A stretch of 26,572 bases of DNA from an uncultured Eubacteriales bacterium (GCA_934371135.1 CAKRNO010000019.1:1-26572); one strand, 5' to 3'. Counted from the stretch's first letter, positions 1 through 8,025 are shown. Made by a program: numbers and translations. Notes: generated by a model from the letters alone, not told the origin.

Positions 1-21
1 GCGACCGATGGTCGCCCCTAC
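1..21 (-). repeat. Family A palindromic repeat, copy 1 (cut by window edge)
   Basis: On the minus strand this reads GTAGGGGCGACCATCGGTCG and then C, cut off at the window edge. The core is an inverted repeat, GGGCGACC-ATC-GGTCGCCC, found seven times in this window and always between genes. Confidence 0.8.
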
Positions 22-118
22 GGAAAACGGTCCTTGTTTTTCTTATCCGTTTTTGTTTTTCGGGGTTTTCGGCTGCGCGGAGTTCCGGAGGTTCGTGGTT
101 CGGCGGGGCACGAATACG

Positions 119-142
119 GTAGGGGCGACCAGTGGTCGCCCG
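119..142 (+). repeat. Family A palindromic repeat, copy 2
   Basis: The sequence is GTAGGGGCGACC-AGT-GGTCGCCCG. The loop differs from the usual ATC (AGT here) while the stem arms are intact, so the inverted-repeat structure is better conserved than the loop. Confidence 0.8.
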
Positions 143-192
143 CGTTTTGCCGGGGGAATTTTTCTTTTCGTTGCCCTTTTACAGGGAGAGCC

Positions 193-215
193 GGGCGACC
201 GATGGTCGCCCCTAC
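193..215 (-). repeat. Family A palindromic repeat, copy 3
   Basis: This is a full copy in minus orientation. It has the 8-bp GGGCGACC/GGTCGCCC arms around a 3-nt centre, followed by the CCTAC end (GTAGG on the minus strand). Confidence 0.8.
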
Positions 216-298
216 AAAAACAGAACATCCGCAGGCAATCGGGCGGTGCCGGGGCAACCGGGGCGACCGAGCCGGGCGGTGCCCGGCGGCAATGAACG

Positions 299-340
299 TA
301 AAAGAAAACCTCCCCCCACCGCGAGCGGTGGGGGAGGTCT
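299..340 (-). terminator. Rho-independent terminator of the hrcA-grpE-dnaK-dnaJ operon
   Basis: Read on the minus strand, a GC-rich stem of about 13 bp (ACCTCCCCC... against ...GGGGGAGGT, plus-strand 309-337) is followed by TTTTCTTTT. It lies about 60 nt past the dnaJ stop and closes the operon. Confidence 0.85.
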
Positions 341-401
341 TTGGCGTAAAGCCGGGGCGGGCTGTTCCCTCGGGGAACGGGCGCCGTCGCCGTTTTACGG
401 T

Positions 402-1565
402 TTACTTGTTAAAGAGGTCTTTGAGCTTCTTGCGGAAGCCGGTGCGCTTGGTCTCGTTCTTCTCTCCGCCGAGCTCGGCAAACTTTTTGAGCAGGTCCTT
501 CTGCTCCTGCGTGAGCTGGCGCGGGACCTCGACGGTCACGGTGAAGACAAGGTTACCCCGCTTGCCGTTATAGACATCGGGCATCCCCTCGCCGCGGATG
601 GTGAAGGAGGAGCCGGGCTGCGTGCCCTCGGGGATGGTGTACTTCTTCGTGGAGCCGGTCGGGGTCGGGACCTCGACCTCGGCGCCGAGCGCCGCCTCCG
701 TGAAGGAGAGCGGAACCTCGCAGTACACGGTCGTGCCCTCGCGCTCGAAGATCGGGTGCGGGCGGACGTTCACGCGGATGATGAGATCACCGTTCGGCCC
801 GCCGTTCCGCCCCACGTCGCCCTGCCCGCGCAGGGAGATGCGCTGCCCGTTGTCGATCCCCGCGGGGATGGAAACCGAGAGCTTCTTTGTCAGGCGGACG
901 TAGCCCTTGCCGCTGCAGTTCCGGCATGGGGTCTTGATGACCTTACCCGTACCGCGGCAATTCTGACAGGCAGTCTGCGTCTGCATGATGCCCATCATGG
1001 TGCGCTGCTGTACCGTGACGCGGCCGGTGCCGTGGCAGACGGAGCAGGTCTCCGCCGTTGTACCGGCGGCTGCCCCCGTGCCCTTGCACTCGCTGCACGC
1101 CTCGATACGGTTGTAGGAAATATCCTTTTTACAGCCTGTGACAGCCTCGTCAAACGAGATGATGACGCTCTGCTCGATGTCGTCGCCCGGGATGGCGGCA
1201 TTCTGCCGCCGCCCGCCGGAGGAAAACCCGCTGCTGCCCCCGCCGAAGAACGACGAGAAGATGTCGCCGAAGTCGAAACCGCCGAAGCCGCCGCCGAAGC
1301 CCGCGCCACCGGCGCCCGCCCCCATAGAGGGGTCAAAGGCGGCGTGACCGAACTGGTCGTACTTCTGCCGTTTCTCCGGGTCGGACAAAACGCCGTACGC
1401 CTCGTTGATCTCCTTGAACTTCTGCTCGGCTTCTTTATCGCCGGGGTTCATGTCCGGATGATACTTTTTCGCGAGGGTGCGGTACGCCTTTTTCAGCGTG
1501 GCGTCATCCGCCGTCTTATCGACGCCCAAAACCTCATAATAGTCGCGTTTGTTCTCTTGTGCCAT
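402..1565 (-). CDS. dnaJ: Chaperone protein DnaJ (Hsp40)
   Basis: DnaJ is the co-chaperone that delivers unfolded clients to DnaK and stimulates its ATPase. The 387-residue product has a full class A layout. The J domain (about 1-72) has the HPD motif at 36-38, a Gly/Phe-rich linker runs from about 82 to 120, and four CxxCxGxG zinc motifs (CSECKGTG, CSVCHGTG, CQNCRGTG, CRNCSGKG) begin at Cys157. The client-binding C-terminal domains follow. Start ATG at 1565 has an AAAGGA ribosome site 9 nt upstream. It is the last gene of the heat-shock operon, 68 nt after dnaK, with a strong hairpin in that gap and a terminator downstream. Nothing is missing; length is normal for the family. Confidence 0.98.
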   Translation of the reverse strand: MAQENKRDYYEVLGVDKTADDATLKKAYRTLAKKYHPDMNPGDKEAEQKFKEINEAYGVLSDPEKRQKYDQFGHAAFDPSMGAGAGGAGFGGGFGGFDFGDIFSSFFGGGSSGFSSGGRRQNAAIPGDDIEQSVIISFDEAVTGCKKDISYNRIEACSECKGTGAAAGTTAETCSVCHGTGRVTVQQRTMMGIMQTQTACQNCRGTGKVIKTPCRNCSGKGYVRLTKKLSVSIPAGIDNGQRISLRGQGDVGRNGGPNGDLIIRVNVRPHPIFEREGTTVYCEVPLSFTEAALGAEVEVPTPTGSTKKYTIPEGTQPGSSFTIRGEGMPDVYNGKRGNLVFTVTVEVPRQLTQEQKDLLKKFAELGGEKNETKRTGFRKKLKDLFNK

Positions 1566-1594
1566 CGTCGTGTTCCTTTGCGGAAAATTTCAGA

Positions 1595-1623
1595 TTTCTC
1601 CCGGGGAGAGCCCCCGGGAGAAA
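1595..1623 (-). other. Strong hairpin between dnaK and dnaJ
   Basis: A perfect 12-bp stem (TTTCTCCCGGGG against CCCCGGGAGAAA, 5-nt loop) fills most of the dnaK-dnaJ gap. On the minus strand it is not followed by a proper T-run, so it is more likely an mRNA-processing or stabilising hairpin, or a leaky attenuator lowering dnaJ relative to dnaK, than a full terminator. Function is inferred. Confidence 0.65.
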
Positions 1624-1633
1624 TGAAGTCGGA

Positions 1634-3487
1634 TTACTTGTTTTCGCCGGTCTTGTCTTCGAAGTCGGTGCCGTAAATCGTACCGTCACCGCCGGCAGCG
1701 CCTGCCCCGCCGTTCGCGGCGCCTGCGTCACCCGCACCTGCGCCCTGTGCGCCGGAGGCGGCATAGAGCTTTTCTGCAAGCGGGTAGAACGCCTTTTCGA
1801 GCGCTTCGCTGTCCGCCTTGATGGCATCGACGTCGCTACCCTTGAGGGTCTCTTTCAGGTGATTGATGGCGTCGTTCACGGGTGCCTTATCGGCTTCGGT
1901 GAACTTGTCACCGGCGTCGGCGAGAGACTTCTCGATCTGGAAGATGAGTGCCTCGGCGTGGTTCTTCGCCTCGACTGCCTCCTTGGCTTTCTTATCCTCG
2001 GCGGCGTGCATCTCGGCTTCCTTCACGGCGCGGTCGATGTCTTCCTTGCTCATGTTCGAGGACGAGGTGATGGTGATGTGCTGTTCCTTGCCGGTGCCCT
2101 TATCGGTTGCCGTGACGTTAACGATACCGTTCGCATCGATATCGAAGGTGACCTCAATCTGCGGCACGCCGCGCGGAGCGGGTGCGATGCCGTCGAGCGA
2201 GAAGCGGCCGAGGGTGGTGTTGCCCGCCGCCATGTCGCGCTCGCCCTGGAGCACATGGATTTCCACAGAGGTCTGCCCGTCGGCAGCGGTGGAGTAGATC
2301 TGGCTCTTCTTCACCGGGATCGTGGTGTTACGGTCAATGATACGGTTGAACACGCCGCCCAGCGTCTCGATACCGAGAGACAGAGGCGTGACATCAAGCA
2401 GGAGCAGATCCTTGACCTCCCCGCCGAGGACGCCCGCCTGGATGGCGGCGCCGATCGCGACGCACTCATCCGGGTTGATGCCCTTGAAGGGCTCCTTGCC
2501 GAGGTACTTCTTGACAGCCTCCTGCACGGCGGGGATTCTGGACGAACCGCCGACCATGAGGACCTTCGCGATCTCGCCGACCGAGATGCCGGCGTCTGCG
2601 AGCGCCTGCTTCGTCGGGCCCATCGTCGCCTCCACGAGGTCACGGGTCAGCTCATCGAATTTCGCACGGGTAAGCGTAGCTTCCAGGTGCTTCGGGCCGG
2701 TCGCGTCCGCCGTGATGAACGGCAGCGAGATCGCCGAGGACATGGTGCCGGACAGCTCGATCTTCGCCTTTTCGGCAGCTTCCTTCAGTCTCTGGAGCGC
2801 CATCTTGTCTTTGCGCAGGTCGATGCCGCCGTTCTCGGAGGCAAAGCCGTCTGCCAGCCAGTTGATGATTCTTTCATCGAAGTCGTCGCCGCCGAGGTGG
2901 TTGTTACCGTTGGTGGCGAGCACCTCGAACACACCGTCCGAGATCTCCAGGATGGAGACATCGAACGTACCGCCGCCGAGGTCGAAGACCATGATCTTCT
3001 GCGCTTCGTCTTTATCCATACCGTAGGCGAGTGCCGCCGCGGTCGGCTCGTTGATGATACGCATGACCTCCAGGCCCGCGATCTTACCGGCATCCTTGGT
3101 TGCCTGACGCTGTGCATCCGTGAAGTAGGCAGGAACGGTAATGACCGCCTGCGTCACAGGCGAGCCGAGGTAAGCCTCTGCGTCGGATTTCAGCTTCTGC
3201 AGGATCATTGCGGAGATCTCCTGCGGGCTGTACTGCTTACCGCCCATGGTGACCTTCGTGTCACTGCCCATTTTACGCTTGATGGAAACGATGGTGTTCT
3301 CCGGGTTGGAGACCGCCTGCCGCTTTGCGACCTGACCGACGAGACGCTCACCGGTCTTGGAAACTGCCACGACGGAAGGCGTGGTGCGCGCCCCCTCGGG
3401 GTTCGGGATGACAATAGGCTCGCCGCCCTCATAGACAGCGACGCAAGAGTTGGTTGTACCGAGGTCGATACCAATGATTTTTCCCAT
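1634..3487 (-). CDS. dnaK: Chaperone protein DnaK (Hsp70)
   Basis: This is the ATP-dependent Hsp70 chaperone of the cytoplasm, working with DnaJ and GrpE. The 617-residue product begins MGKIIGIDLGTTNSCVAV, the Hsp70 phosphate-1 signature. It carries the second and third signatures (IMVFDLGGGTFDVSIL and VLMVGGSSRIPAVQ), then the substrate-binding domain and a helical lid ending in a Gly/Ala-rich tail. The open frame extends further upstream, but the start at 3487 matches the family N-terminus and has AGGAGG 9 nt before it. Third gene of the operon, 131 nt after grpE. Length is as expected for Gram-positive DnaK (about 610). The final residues TDFEDKTGENK differ from the common EEVK-type ending. 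Confidence 0.98.
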   Translation of the reverse strand: MGKIIGIDLGTTNSCVAVYEGGEPIVIPNPEGARTTPSVVAVSKTGERLVGQVAKRQAVSNPENTIVSIKRKMGSDTKVTMGGKQYSPQEISAMILQKLKSDAEAYLGSPVTQAVITVPAYFTDAQRQATKDAGKIAGLEVMRIINEPTAAALAYGMDKDEAQKIMVFDLGGGTFDVSILEISDGVFEVLATNGNNHLGGDDFDERIINWLADGFASENGGIDLRKDKMALQRLKEAAEKAKIELSGTMSSAISLPFITADATGPKHLEATLTRAKFDELTRDLVEATMGPTKQALADAGISVGEIAKVLMVGGSSRIPAVQEAVKKYLGKEPFKGINPDECVAIGAAIQAGVLGGEVKDLLLLDVTPLSLGIETLGGVFNRIIDRNTTIPVKKSQIYSTAADGQTSVEIHVLQGERDMAAGNTTLGRFSLDGIAPAPRGVPQIEVTFDIDANGIVNVTATDKGTGKEQHITITSSSNMSKEDIDRAVKEAEMHAAEDKKAKEAVEAKNHAEALIFQIEKSLADAGDKFTEADKAPVNDAINHLKETLKGSDVDAIKADSEALEKAFYPLAEKLYAASGAQGAGAGDAGAANGGAGAAGGDGTIYGTDFEDKTGENK

Positions 3488-3618
3488 AATGAAGTTCCTC
3501 CTGTAGGTAGGATTTATTTTAATCTTTTGATTAACGGTTTTGTTTGCGCTCCCGGTCGCCCGGTCGCGCGGTGCCGCCCGTTTGTATCTCTCTGCCGCCG
3601 GCGGCGACGGCACTGTCT

Positions 3619-4185
3619 TCAGTTCGCGACCTTGACCATCGCGAAGCGGATGACCTTATCCCCGAGGCGGTATCCCTTCTGGAATACCTCCGCGACGACC
3701 CCCTCGCCGAGGCTCTCGTCCTCGACGTGCATCACCGCATTGTGCAGGTTCGGGTCAAACGCGTCGCCCGCCGCGCCGAACGCGGTGAGCCCGAGCTTAC
3801 CGAACACGTCGGTCAGAGACGTCATGGTCATCGCGAGCCCGGCGGCGATCGCCTCGGCGTCTCCGCTCGCGGCGGCGGCGCGCTCCAGGTTATCCGCGAT
3901 GGGCAGCAGCCCCTTCACCGTCTCGGCGACGGCATCGCTCCACACGTTTTCCTTTTCCTTCGCGGTGCGGCGGCGGAAGTTATCGTACTCTGCCAGCATC
4001 CGGAGGTAGGTGTCTTTAGCTTCCTTCAGCTCTGTCTGCAGGCGCTCCAGCTCCTTTGCGAGCTGTGCCTCCGGGGAGGCCCCTTCGGTGCTCTCCGTAC
4101 CGGGTGCCGCCGATGTCTTCGGCTCCTCCCCGACGTTCGGCTCCGTTTCGCCTACGTTCTGTTCGTTCTTTACCTTTTCGTCCAT
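3619..4185 (-). CDS. grpE: Nucleotide exchange factor GrpE
   Basis: GrpE releases ADP from DnaK and acts as the thermosensor of the DnaK cycle. The 188-residue product has an acidic, low-complexity N-terminus (about 1-40), then a long helix for dimerisation (QLAKELERLQTELKEAKD through EYDNFRRRTAKEKENV). The C-terminal beta domain has the family signature (PNLHNAVMHVED and VFQKGYRLGDKVIRFAMVKV). Start ATG at 4185 has AAGGAG just upstream. It begins only 9 nt after the hrcA stop, so the two are translated from one message. Normal size. Confidence 0.97.
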   Translation of the reverse strand: MDEKVKNEQNVGETEPNVGEEPKTSAAPGTESTEGASPEAQLAKELERLQTELKEAKDTYLRMLAEYDNFRRRTAKEKENVWSDAVAETVKGLLPIADNLERAAAASGDAEAIAAGLAMTMTSLTDVFGKLGLTAFGAAGDAFDPNLHNAVMHVEDESLGEGVVAEVFQKGYRLGDKVIRFAMVKVAN

Positions 4186-4194
4186 GGTGTCTCC

Positions 4195-5247
4195 TTATGA
4201 CGGGTTTTGTCCGCCGGGGTCGGTCAAGAGATTGTCGATCCCGAGGACGAGGTTATCAATGATGGAAATGACTTTGCCGTAGTCCATACGGCGGGGGCCG
4301 ATGACCCCGATGGCGCCCAGCACCCGGTCACCCGAGCGGATCGTGCGCCACACGATGGAGGAGCCCTCCATCCCGGTCATCGCCGTCTCGTGCCCGATGC
4401 GGACGTGGATGTCGTCGCTCGTGTCGTCCGAGATGACGTTCAGGATGTCGTCCTTTTGCTCAAAGAGGTGCAGGAGCGACTTCACCTCGCTGATGTCGCT
4501 GTAATCCGGGATGCCGAGCAGGCGGTTGACGCCCTCGACCCGGAGGTCCCCGGCGTGGAACTCCTGCATCGTCTCATAAATGAGCTTGATGAGCGGATTG
4601 ACCACCGGAGAGGCGACCCCCATTGCATCCTCGATCGAAAGAATAACGGGGAGCGAGATCTCGTCGGAGGTGTGCCCCGCGATGTGGGCATTGAGCAGAT
4701 CGGTGAGCTGCACCAGCTCCTCCCGCGTCAGGGGGAAGGTCGTGCGGATGCGCTTGGTCTTGACCGAGCCGCCCGAGAACAGCATCACGAGCGCAAAGGT
4801 GGATGCGTCGATGTACATGGTCTCGAACTGCGTCACCGTCGCCCCCGATGCCTTCGGCTTCGCCGCGATGGACGGGTAGTTGGTGAACACGCTCGCCATC
4901 CGCGATGCCTCGGTGAGGATCTGGTCGAGCTCGGAGAGCTTTTTCGTCAGCCCCAGGCTCATCTCGCGGATCTCCTGCCGCGTCATCTGGTAGCGGTCCA
5001 GCAGCTCGTTGACGTAGAAGCGGTAGCCCGCCTCGGTCGGGATGCTCCCGGCGGAGGTGTGCGGCTGTTCCAGGTACCCGAGCGCTTTCAGCTCCGCCAT
5101 CTCGTTGCGGATGGTCGCGGAGGAGCAGGACAGTTCGTCCCGCGTCGCGAGGTACTTGGAGCCGACCGGCTCACCGTAGGAAATGTGCGCCTCGACAATG
5201 GCTTTCAGTATCTGTTTTTTCCGGTCGGACAAATCACTGCCTTGCAT
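4195..5247 (-). CDS. hrcA: Heat-inducible transcription repressor HrcA
   Basis: HrcA binds CIRCE operators and represses the class I heat-shock genes; its folding depends on the chaperonin, which gives feedback control. The 350-residue product has an N-terminal winged helix (DRKKQILKAIVEAHISYGEP, SSATIRNEMAELKALGYLEQ), the PHTSAG-IPTEAGYRFYVNEL signature, and a C-terminal dimerisation/inducer region. The frame is open further upstream, but ATG at 5247 has a strong AAAGGAGGT site, and the upstream extension would run into the CIRCE operator. First gene of the operon. One small oddity: the usual SAGRIPT is SAGSIPT here. Confidence 0.96.
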   Translation of the reverse strand: MQGSDLSDRKKQILKAIVEAHISYGEPVGSKYLATRDELSCSSATIRNEMAELKALGYLEQPHTSAGSIPTEAGYRFYVNELLDRYQMTRQEIREMSLGLTKKLSELDQILTEASRMASVFTNYPSIAAKPKASGATVTQFETMYIDASTFALVMLFSGGSVKTKRIRTTFPLTREELVQLTDLLNAHIAGHTSDEISLPVILSIEDAMGVASPVVNPLIKLIYETMQEFHAGDLRVEGVNRLLGIPDYSDISEVKSLLHLFEQKDDILNVISDDTSDDIHVRIGHETAMTGMEGSSIVWRTIRSGDRVLGAIGVIGPRRMDYGKVISIIDNLVLGIDNLLTDPGGQNPS

Positions 5248-5266
5248 GGCGTACCTCCTTTCGGAT

Positions 5267-5293
5267 TTAGCACTCAAAACTCCGGAGTGCTAA
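5267..5293 (-). promoter_or_regulatory. Perfect CIRCE operator (HrcA binding site)
   Basis: TTAGCACTC, 9 nt, GAGTGCTAA: both arms match the CIRCE consensus without mismatch. It lies between the -10 box and the hrcA ribosome site, at or just after the likely transcription start, which is the usual autoregulatory position. Confidence 0.97.
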
Positions 5294-5304
5294 TTCTTGC
5301 CCTT

Positions 5305-5333
5305 AATATAGCGCGCTCCCGCCGCTTTGTCAA
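5305..5333 (-). promoter_or_regulatory. Sigma-A promoter of the hrcA operon
   Basis: Minus strand: TTGACA (5333-5328), 17-nt spacer, TATATT (5310-5305). Predicted start near 5298, just upstream of CIRCE, so HrcA bound there would block initiation or early elongation. Confidence 0.85.
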
Positions 5334-5379
5334 GGGGTAAGGGCGGAAAAATTGTTACCAAATTGTAAATTCACCTGTT

Positions 5380-5388
5380 GAGTGCTAA
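5380..5388. promoter_or_regulatory. Solitary CIRCE half-site upstream of the hrcA promoter
   Basis: GAGTGCTAA occurs once more, about 90 bp upstream of the full operator. The matching arm 9 nt away keeps only 3 of 9 bases, so this is a half-site or a decayed second CIRCE. An effect on HrcA is possible but unproven. Confidence 0.45.
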
Positions 5389-5523
5389 CGGAGCGCGGCA
5401 GTAGGGGGAATGAGCCGCTCCCGCGGGGCAGAGTGCGTAGTGTTCGGCAGGGGAAATACGCTTTTGCGGGAGAAGCACGTTTTTTTACGGAGAGAGAAAC
5501 GCTCTTGCGGGAGGAACGCTCCC

Positions 5524-5595
5524 GCGGGGCACTTTTTGAAAAAAGTTCCCCGCCCCCTCAAAAACTTTATGGGCATTTCACTGGCTCGCGCATAC
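5524..5595 (+). repeat. Family B hairpin-plus-arm element, divergent copy
   Basis: A stem with one mismatch (GCGGGG-ACTTTTT against AAAAAGT-CCCCGC, 5524-5553) is followed by the arm CCCCTCAAAAACTTT, then GGGCATTT and CTGGCTCGCGC. The arm matches the other family B copies in order and spacing, but the hairpin sequence itself differs. Confidence 0.6.
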
Positions 5596-5629
5596 GCGCC
5601 CCTGCCATGCAAAGAAGCCGGTTGTCTCC

Positions 5630-5654
5630 GTAGGGGCGACCATCGGTCGCTCGC
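5630..5654 (+). repeat. Family A palindromic repeat, copy 4
   Basis: GTAGGGGCGACCATCGGTCG followed by CTCGC. Together with the next copy it forms a direct repeat about 65 bp apart. Confidence 0.8.
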
Positions 5655-5694
5655 CGTGCCATCAATCACCGCCGCGCTCCGAAAACCTCTGCCT

Positions 5695-5719
5695 GTAGGG
5701 GCGACCATCGGTCGCTCGC
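5695..5719 (+). repeat. Family A palindromic repeat, copy 5
   Basis: Identical to copy 4 through the CTCGC end. It is preceded by CCGAAAACCTCTGCCT, which also precedes the copy near 9408 in slightly changed form, so the repeated unit extends upstream of the palindrome. Confidence 0.8.
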
Positions 5720-6191
5720 GCTGCCTCCGACATACCACCGCCTCCGAAAATCTCTGCCGTCGCCCGCGGTCGCCCGCCCTACCGACTGTAGCAATCCCTG
5801 TCTTGCGCCCGCGTGGCTCCTCCCTCGGTTTATACATTCGGGGCGTCCTGTCGTTTTCTGTTTGCCCGCGCGCTCGCGCGGGCGCATAAGCGCGTATAAA
5901 CAAGGATGACGCCGCGCAGGTGGCAGCATCGAAAGGCGGGCGGCTCTGCCATCCGGTGGTGCATCTGTGCCGGACGGCGATGCGATACCGCGGCTCCGGG
6001 CTCCGGAAGCAAAATGTAAATAAAAATACACGCATTTGTACGCGTCCGGCGGGAATTGACGGCAACGCCACGGCTTCCGTCGGTACCGGCAGTGCAACGG
6101 GGAGGAGCCGCAAATGCGCCGCCGCGCCGTGCCAGACGGGCGCTTTTACCCGCCCCGGTGGGGCGCGCGCCCGGGAAATTGCTTCATATTC

Positions 6192-6220
6192 TTGACAGAA
6201 TGACAAATTTATACTATAAT
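6192..6220 (+). promoter_or_regulatory. Consensus sigma-A promoter of rny
   Basis: TTGACA (6192-6197), 17-nt spacer, TATAAT (6215-6220): both boxes and the spacer are at consensus. Predicted start near 6228, leaving a leader of about 215 nt before RNase Y. Confidence 0.9.
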
Positions 6221-6227
6221 ACTATAT

Positions 6228-6444
6228 AGATTGTCCCCCTCTTGTCCGCTTGATACGCGGCGGCGGGACATTTGGGAAGCTAGTCCGCCGAATGGACGAT
6301 GCACAGTTTGCCTCGCGGGTCACCCGCTTTTCTGATAAACCTGCCCGTTTACGACGGGGATATTGTCAAATAGGCACCCTCACCGGGGTTGTGTACTACC
6401 ATTGCGGCGGTTTCCTGATACAAAATGTAAAGGAGAAACCCGTT
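6228..6444 (+). other. Long structured 5' leader of rny
   Basis: A leader of about 215 nt with several small stable hairpins: GTCC-GCCGAAT-GGAC, GCGGG-TCA-CCCGC and CCCGT-TTACG-ACGGG. The 5' segment TGTCCCC can also pair with the later GGGGATA. I do not recognise a known riboswitch, T-box or 6S RNA signature. It could be an unclassified regulatory leader or a site of autoregulatory cleavage by RNase Y; both are inference. Confidence 0.4.
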
Positions 6445-7986
6445 ATGCAATGGTATTTTGTTTTGCTCATCGCGCTCGGGACGCTGCTCGCAGGGGTCGC
6501 GCTCGGGTACCTGTGGCGGCGCAAGATCTCCGAGGCGAAGATCGGCTCTGCCGAGGCGCAGGCGATGCAGATCGTCAATGAGGCGATGAAGACCGCCGAG
6601 ACCCGCAAGAAAGAAGCCCTGCTCGAAGCCAAAGAGGAGATCATCCGGCAGAAGAACGAGACGGAGGCGGAGCTCAAGGACCGCCGCCGCGAGGTCACCC
6701 ACCAGGAGCACCGCATCGCACAGAAGGAAGAAGCGATCGACCGCAAGGTCGAGGCGCTCGAAAAAAAGGAAGCCGCCCTCGCCGACAAGATTGCGGCGGC
6801 GGACGCCAGACAGCAGGAGCTGGACGCGCGCCTCGCGGAGCAGACCGCCGCGCTCGAGCGCATCGCCGGCATGAGTGCCGAGGAGGCGAAGAACGAGCTG
6901 CTCGCCCGCAAAACGTCGGAGATCGAGCACGAGACGGCGAAGAAGCTCTCCGCATTTGAGGAGCAGTTCAAGGAGGACGCAGACGACAAGGCGCGGGAGA
7001 TCCTCTCGCTCGCCATCCAGCGCTGCGCCGCCGACCATGTGAGCGAGTCCGCCATCTCGGTGGTCGCGCTCCCGAGCGAGGATATGAAGGGGCGCATCAT
7101 CGGGCGCGAGGGGCGGAACATCCGCACCATCGAGACGCTGACCGGTGTCGAGCTCATCATCGACGATACGCCCGAGGTCATCACGATCTCCGGCTTTGAT
7201 CCCGTCCGCCGCGAAATTGCGCGTCTTGCGCTCGAAAAGCTCATTGCCGACGGACGCATCCACCCGACCCGCATCGAGGAGATGGTGGACAAGGCGCGCC
7301 GCGAGGTGGAGACCTCCATGAAGCAGGCGGGCGAAAAGGCAGTCTTCGAAACGGGCGTGCACGGGCTCAACCCCGAGCTCGTCAAGCTGCTCGGCAGACT
7401 GAAATACCGCACGAGCTACGGGCAGAACGTCCTGCGCCACTCGGTCGAGGTTTCGCTCCTTGCCGGGGCGCTCGCCGACGAGATGGGGCTGGACAGCACG
7501 ATGGCAAAGCGCGCCGGGCTGCTGCACGATATCGGTAAGGCGATGACCGCCGAGATCGAGGGCTCGCACGTCGGTATCGGTGTCGATATCGCGAAGCGCT
7601 ACCGTGAAAACAAGGACATCATCAACGCGATTGAGGCGCACCACGGCGACGTGGAGCCCACGACGCCGATCGCCTACCTGGTGCAGGCGGCAGACGCCAT
7701 CTCCGCGGCACGCCCCGGCGCACGGCGCGAGAACGTCGAAAACTACATCAAGCGGCTACAGCGGCTCGAGGAGATCGCCGGCGACTTCAAGGGCGTCGAG
7801 ACCTGCTATGCCATCCAGGCAGGGCGCGAGGTACGCGTCATGGTCAAGCCGGACGAGGTCACGGACGACCAGATGGTCATCATGGCGCACGACATCGCCA
7901 AGAAGATCGAGGAAGATCTGCAGTACCCCGGTCAGATTAAGGTGCACGTCATCCGCGAGAAGCGCGTCGCAGACTACGCGAAATAA
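6445..7986 (+). CDS. rny: Ribonuclease Y
   Basis: RNase Y is a membrane-anchored endoribonuclease that starts bulk mRNA decay in Firmicutes. The 513-residue product has one N-terminal membrane helix (about 4-24), then GYLWRRKISEAKIGSAEAQA and a long Lys/Glu-rich coiled coil (about 30-200). A KH domain follows (GRIIGREGRNIRTIETLTGV), then an HD phosphohydrolase domain with the catalytic pair His361-Asp362 (LLHDIGKAM). The frame is open upstream to 6250. ATG at 6445 is chosen because it gives the family N-terminus and has AAGGAG upstream. A clear terminator follows the stop. ymdB, its usual neighbour, comes next. Confidence 0.97.
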   Translation: MQWYFVLLIALGTLLAGVALGYLWRRKISEAKIGSAEAQAMQIVNEAMKTAETRKKEALLEAKEEIIRQKNETEAELKDRRREVTHQEHRIAQKEEAIDRKVEALEKKEAALADKIAAADARQQELDARLAEQTAALERIAGMSAEEAKNELLARKTSEIEHETAKKLSAFEEQFKEDADDKAREILSLAIQRCAADHVSESAISVVALPSEDMKGRIIGREGRNIRTIETLTGVELIIDDTPEVITISGFDPVRREIARLALEKLIADGRIHPTRIEEMVDKARREVETSMKQAGEKAVFETGVHGLNPELVKLLGRLKYRTSYGQNVLRHSVEVSLLAGALADEMGLDSTMAKRAGLLHDIGKAMTAEIEGSHVGIGVDIAKRYRENKDIINAIEAHHGDVEPTTPIAYLVQAADAISAARPGARRENVENYIKRLQRLEEIAGDFKGVETCYAIQAGREVRVMVKPDEVTDDQMVIMAHDIAKKIEEDLQYPGQIKVHVIREKRVADYAK

Positions 7987-7993
7987 TGATTTC

Positions 7994-8025
7994 GGAGGCG
8001 GGGTCACACTCCGCCTCCCTTTTTG
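7994..8025 (+). terminator. Rho-independent terminator after rny
   Basis: GGAGGCGG (7994-8001) pairs with CCGCCTCC (8011-8018) around a 9-nt loop and is followed by CTTTTTG. It would end or attenuate the rny message before ymdB. Confidence 0.85.

Larger units (their letters stand above)
1..298. other. Gene-free intergenic stretch with palindromic repeats
   Basis: No convincing gene is present. Open frames here are short and run through the repeat copies, which translate into recurring strings such as RPMVAPT, as expected of repeat DNA read in different frames. The stretch holds three copies of the GGGCGACC palindrome (family A) and ends at the terminator of the heat-shock operon. Confidence 0.6.
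5389..6190. other. 800-bp gene-free, repeat-rich intergenic region
   Basis: No frame here has a ribosome site or a recognisable product. The longest minus frame (273 codons) reads through the repeats and is rejected. Contents are one family B hairpin element, two family A palindromes about 65 bp apart with related flanks, a twice-repeated CGCTCCCGCGGGGCA (5414 and 5517 regions), and a GC-rich perfect hairpin near 5863-5882 (GCCCGCGCGC/GCGCGCGGGC). It separates the divergent hrcA and rny units. Confidence 0.6.

Noticed and set aside
258..290. Eighth family A copy (GGGGCGACCGAGCC...)
   Set aside because: Only one arm is kept and the inverted repeat is lost; it may be a decayed copy but is not supported enough to list.
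132..1676. 514-codon open frame opposite dnaJ, and similar long frames opposite dnaK, RNase J, gyrA and gyrB
   Set aside because: GC-rich codon third positions keep the opposite strand open. The products match nothing recognisable and the genes on the other strand are certain.
3488..3613. Longer DnaK with 42 extra N-terminal residues
   Set aside because: The Hsp70 family begins at MGKIIGIDLG and the AGGAGG site fits that start.
5630..5719. CRISPR-like pair of repeats
   Set aside because: Only two copies in a row, irregular spacing elsewhere, both orientations, and no cas genes in the window.
5385..6206. 273-codon minus-strand frame in the repeat-rich gap
   Set aside because: It reads through the family A and B repeats, is Arg/Pro-rich without a domain, and lacks a good ribosome site.
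6228..6444. 6S RNA, T-box, c-di-GMP or other known riboswitch upstream of rny
   Set aside because: None of the conserved core sequences of those classes is visible, so only a generic structured leader is reported.
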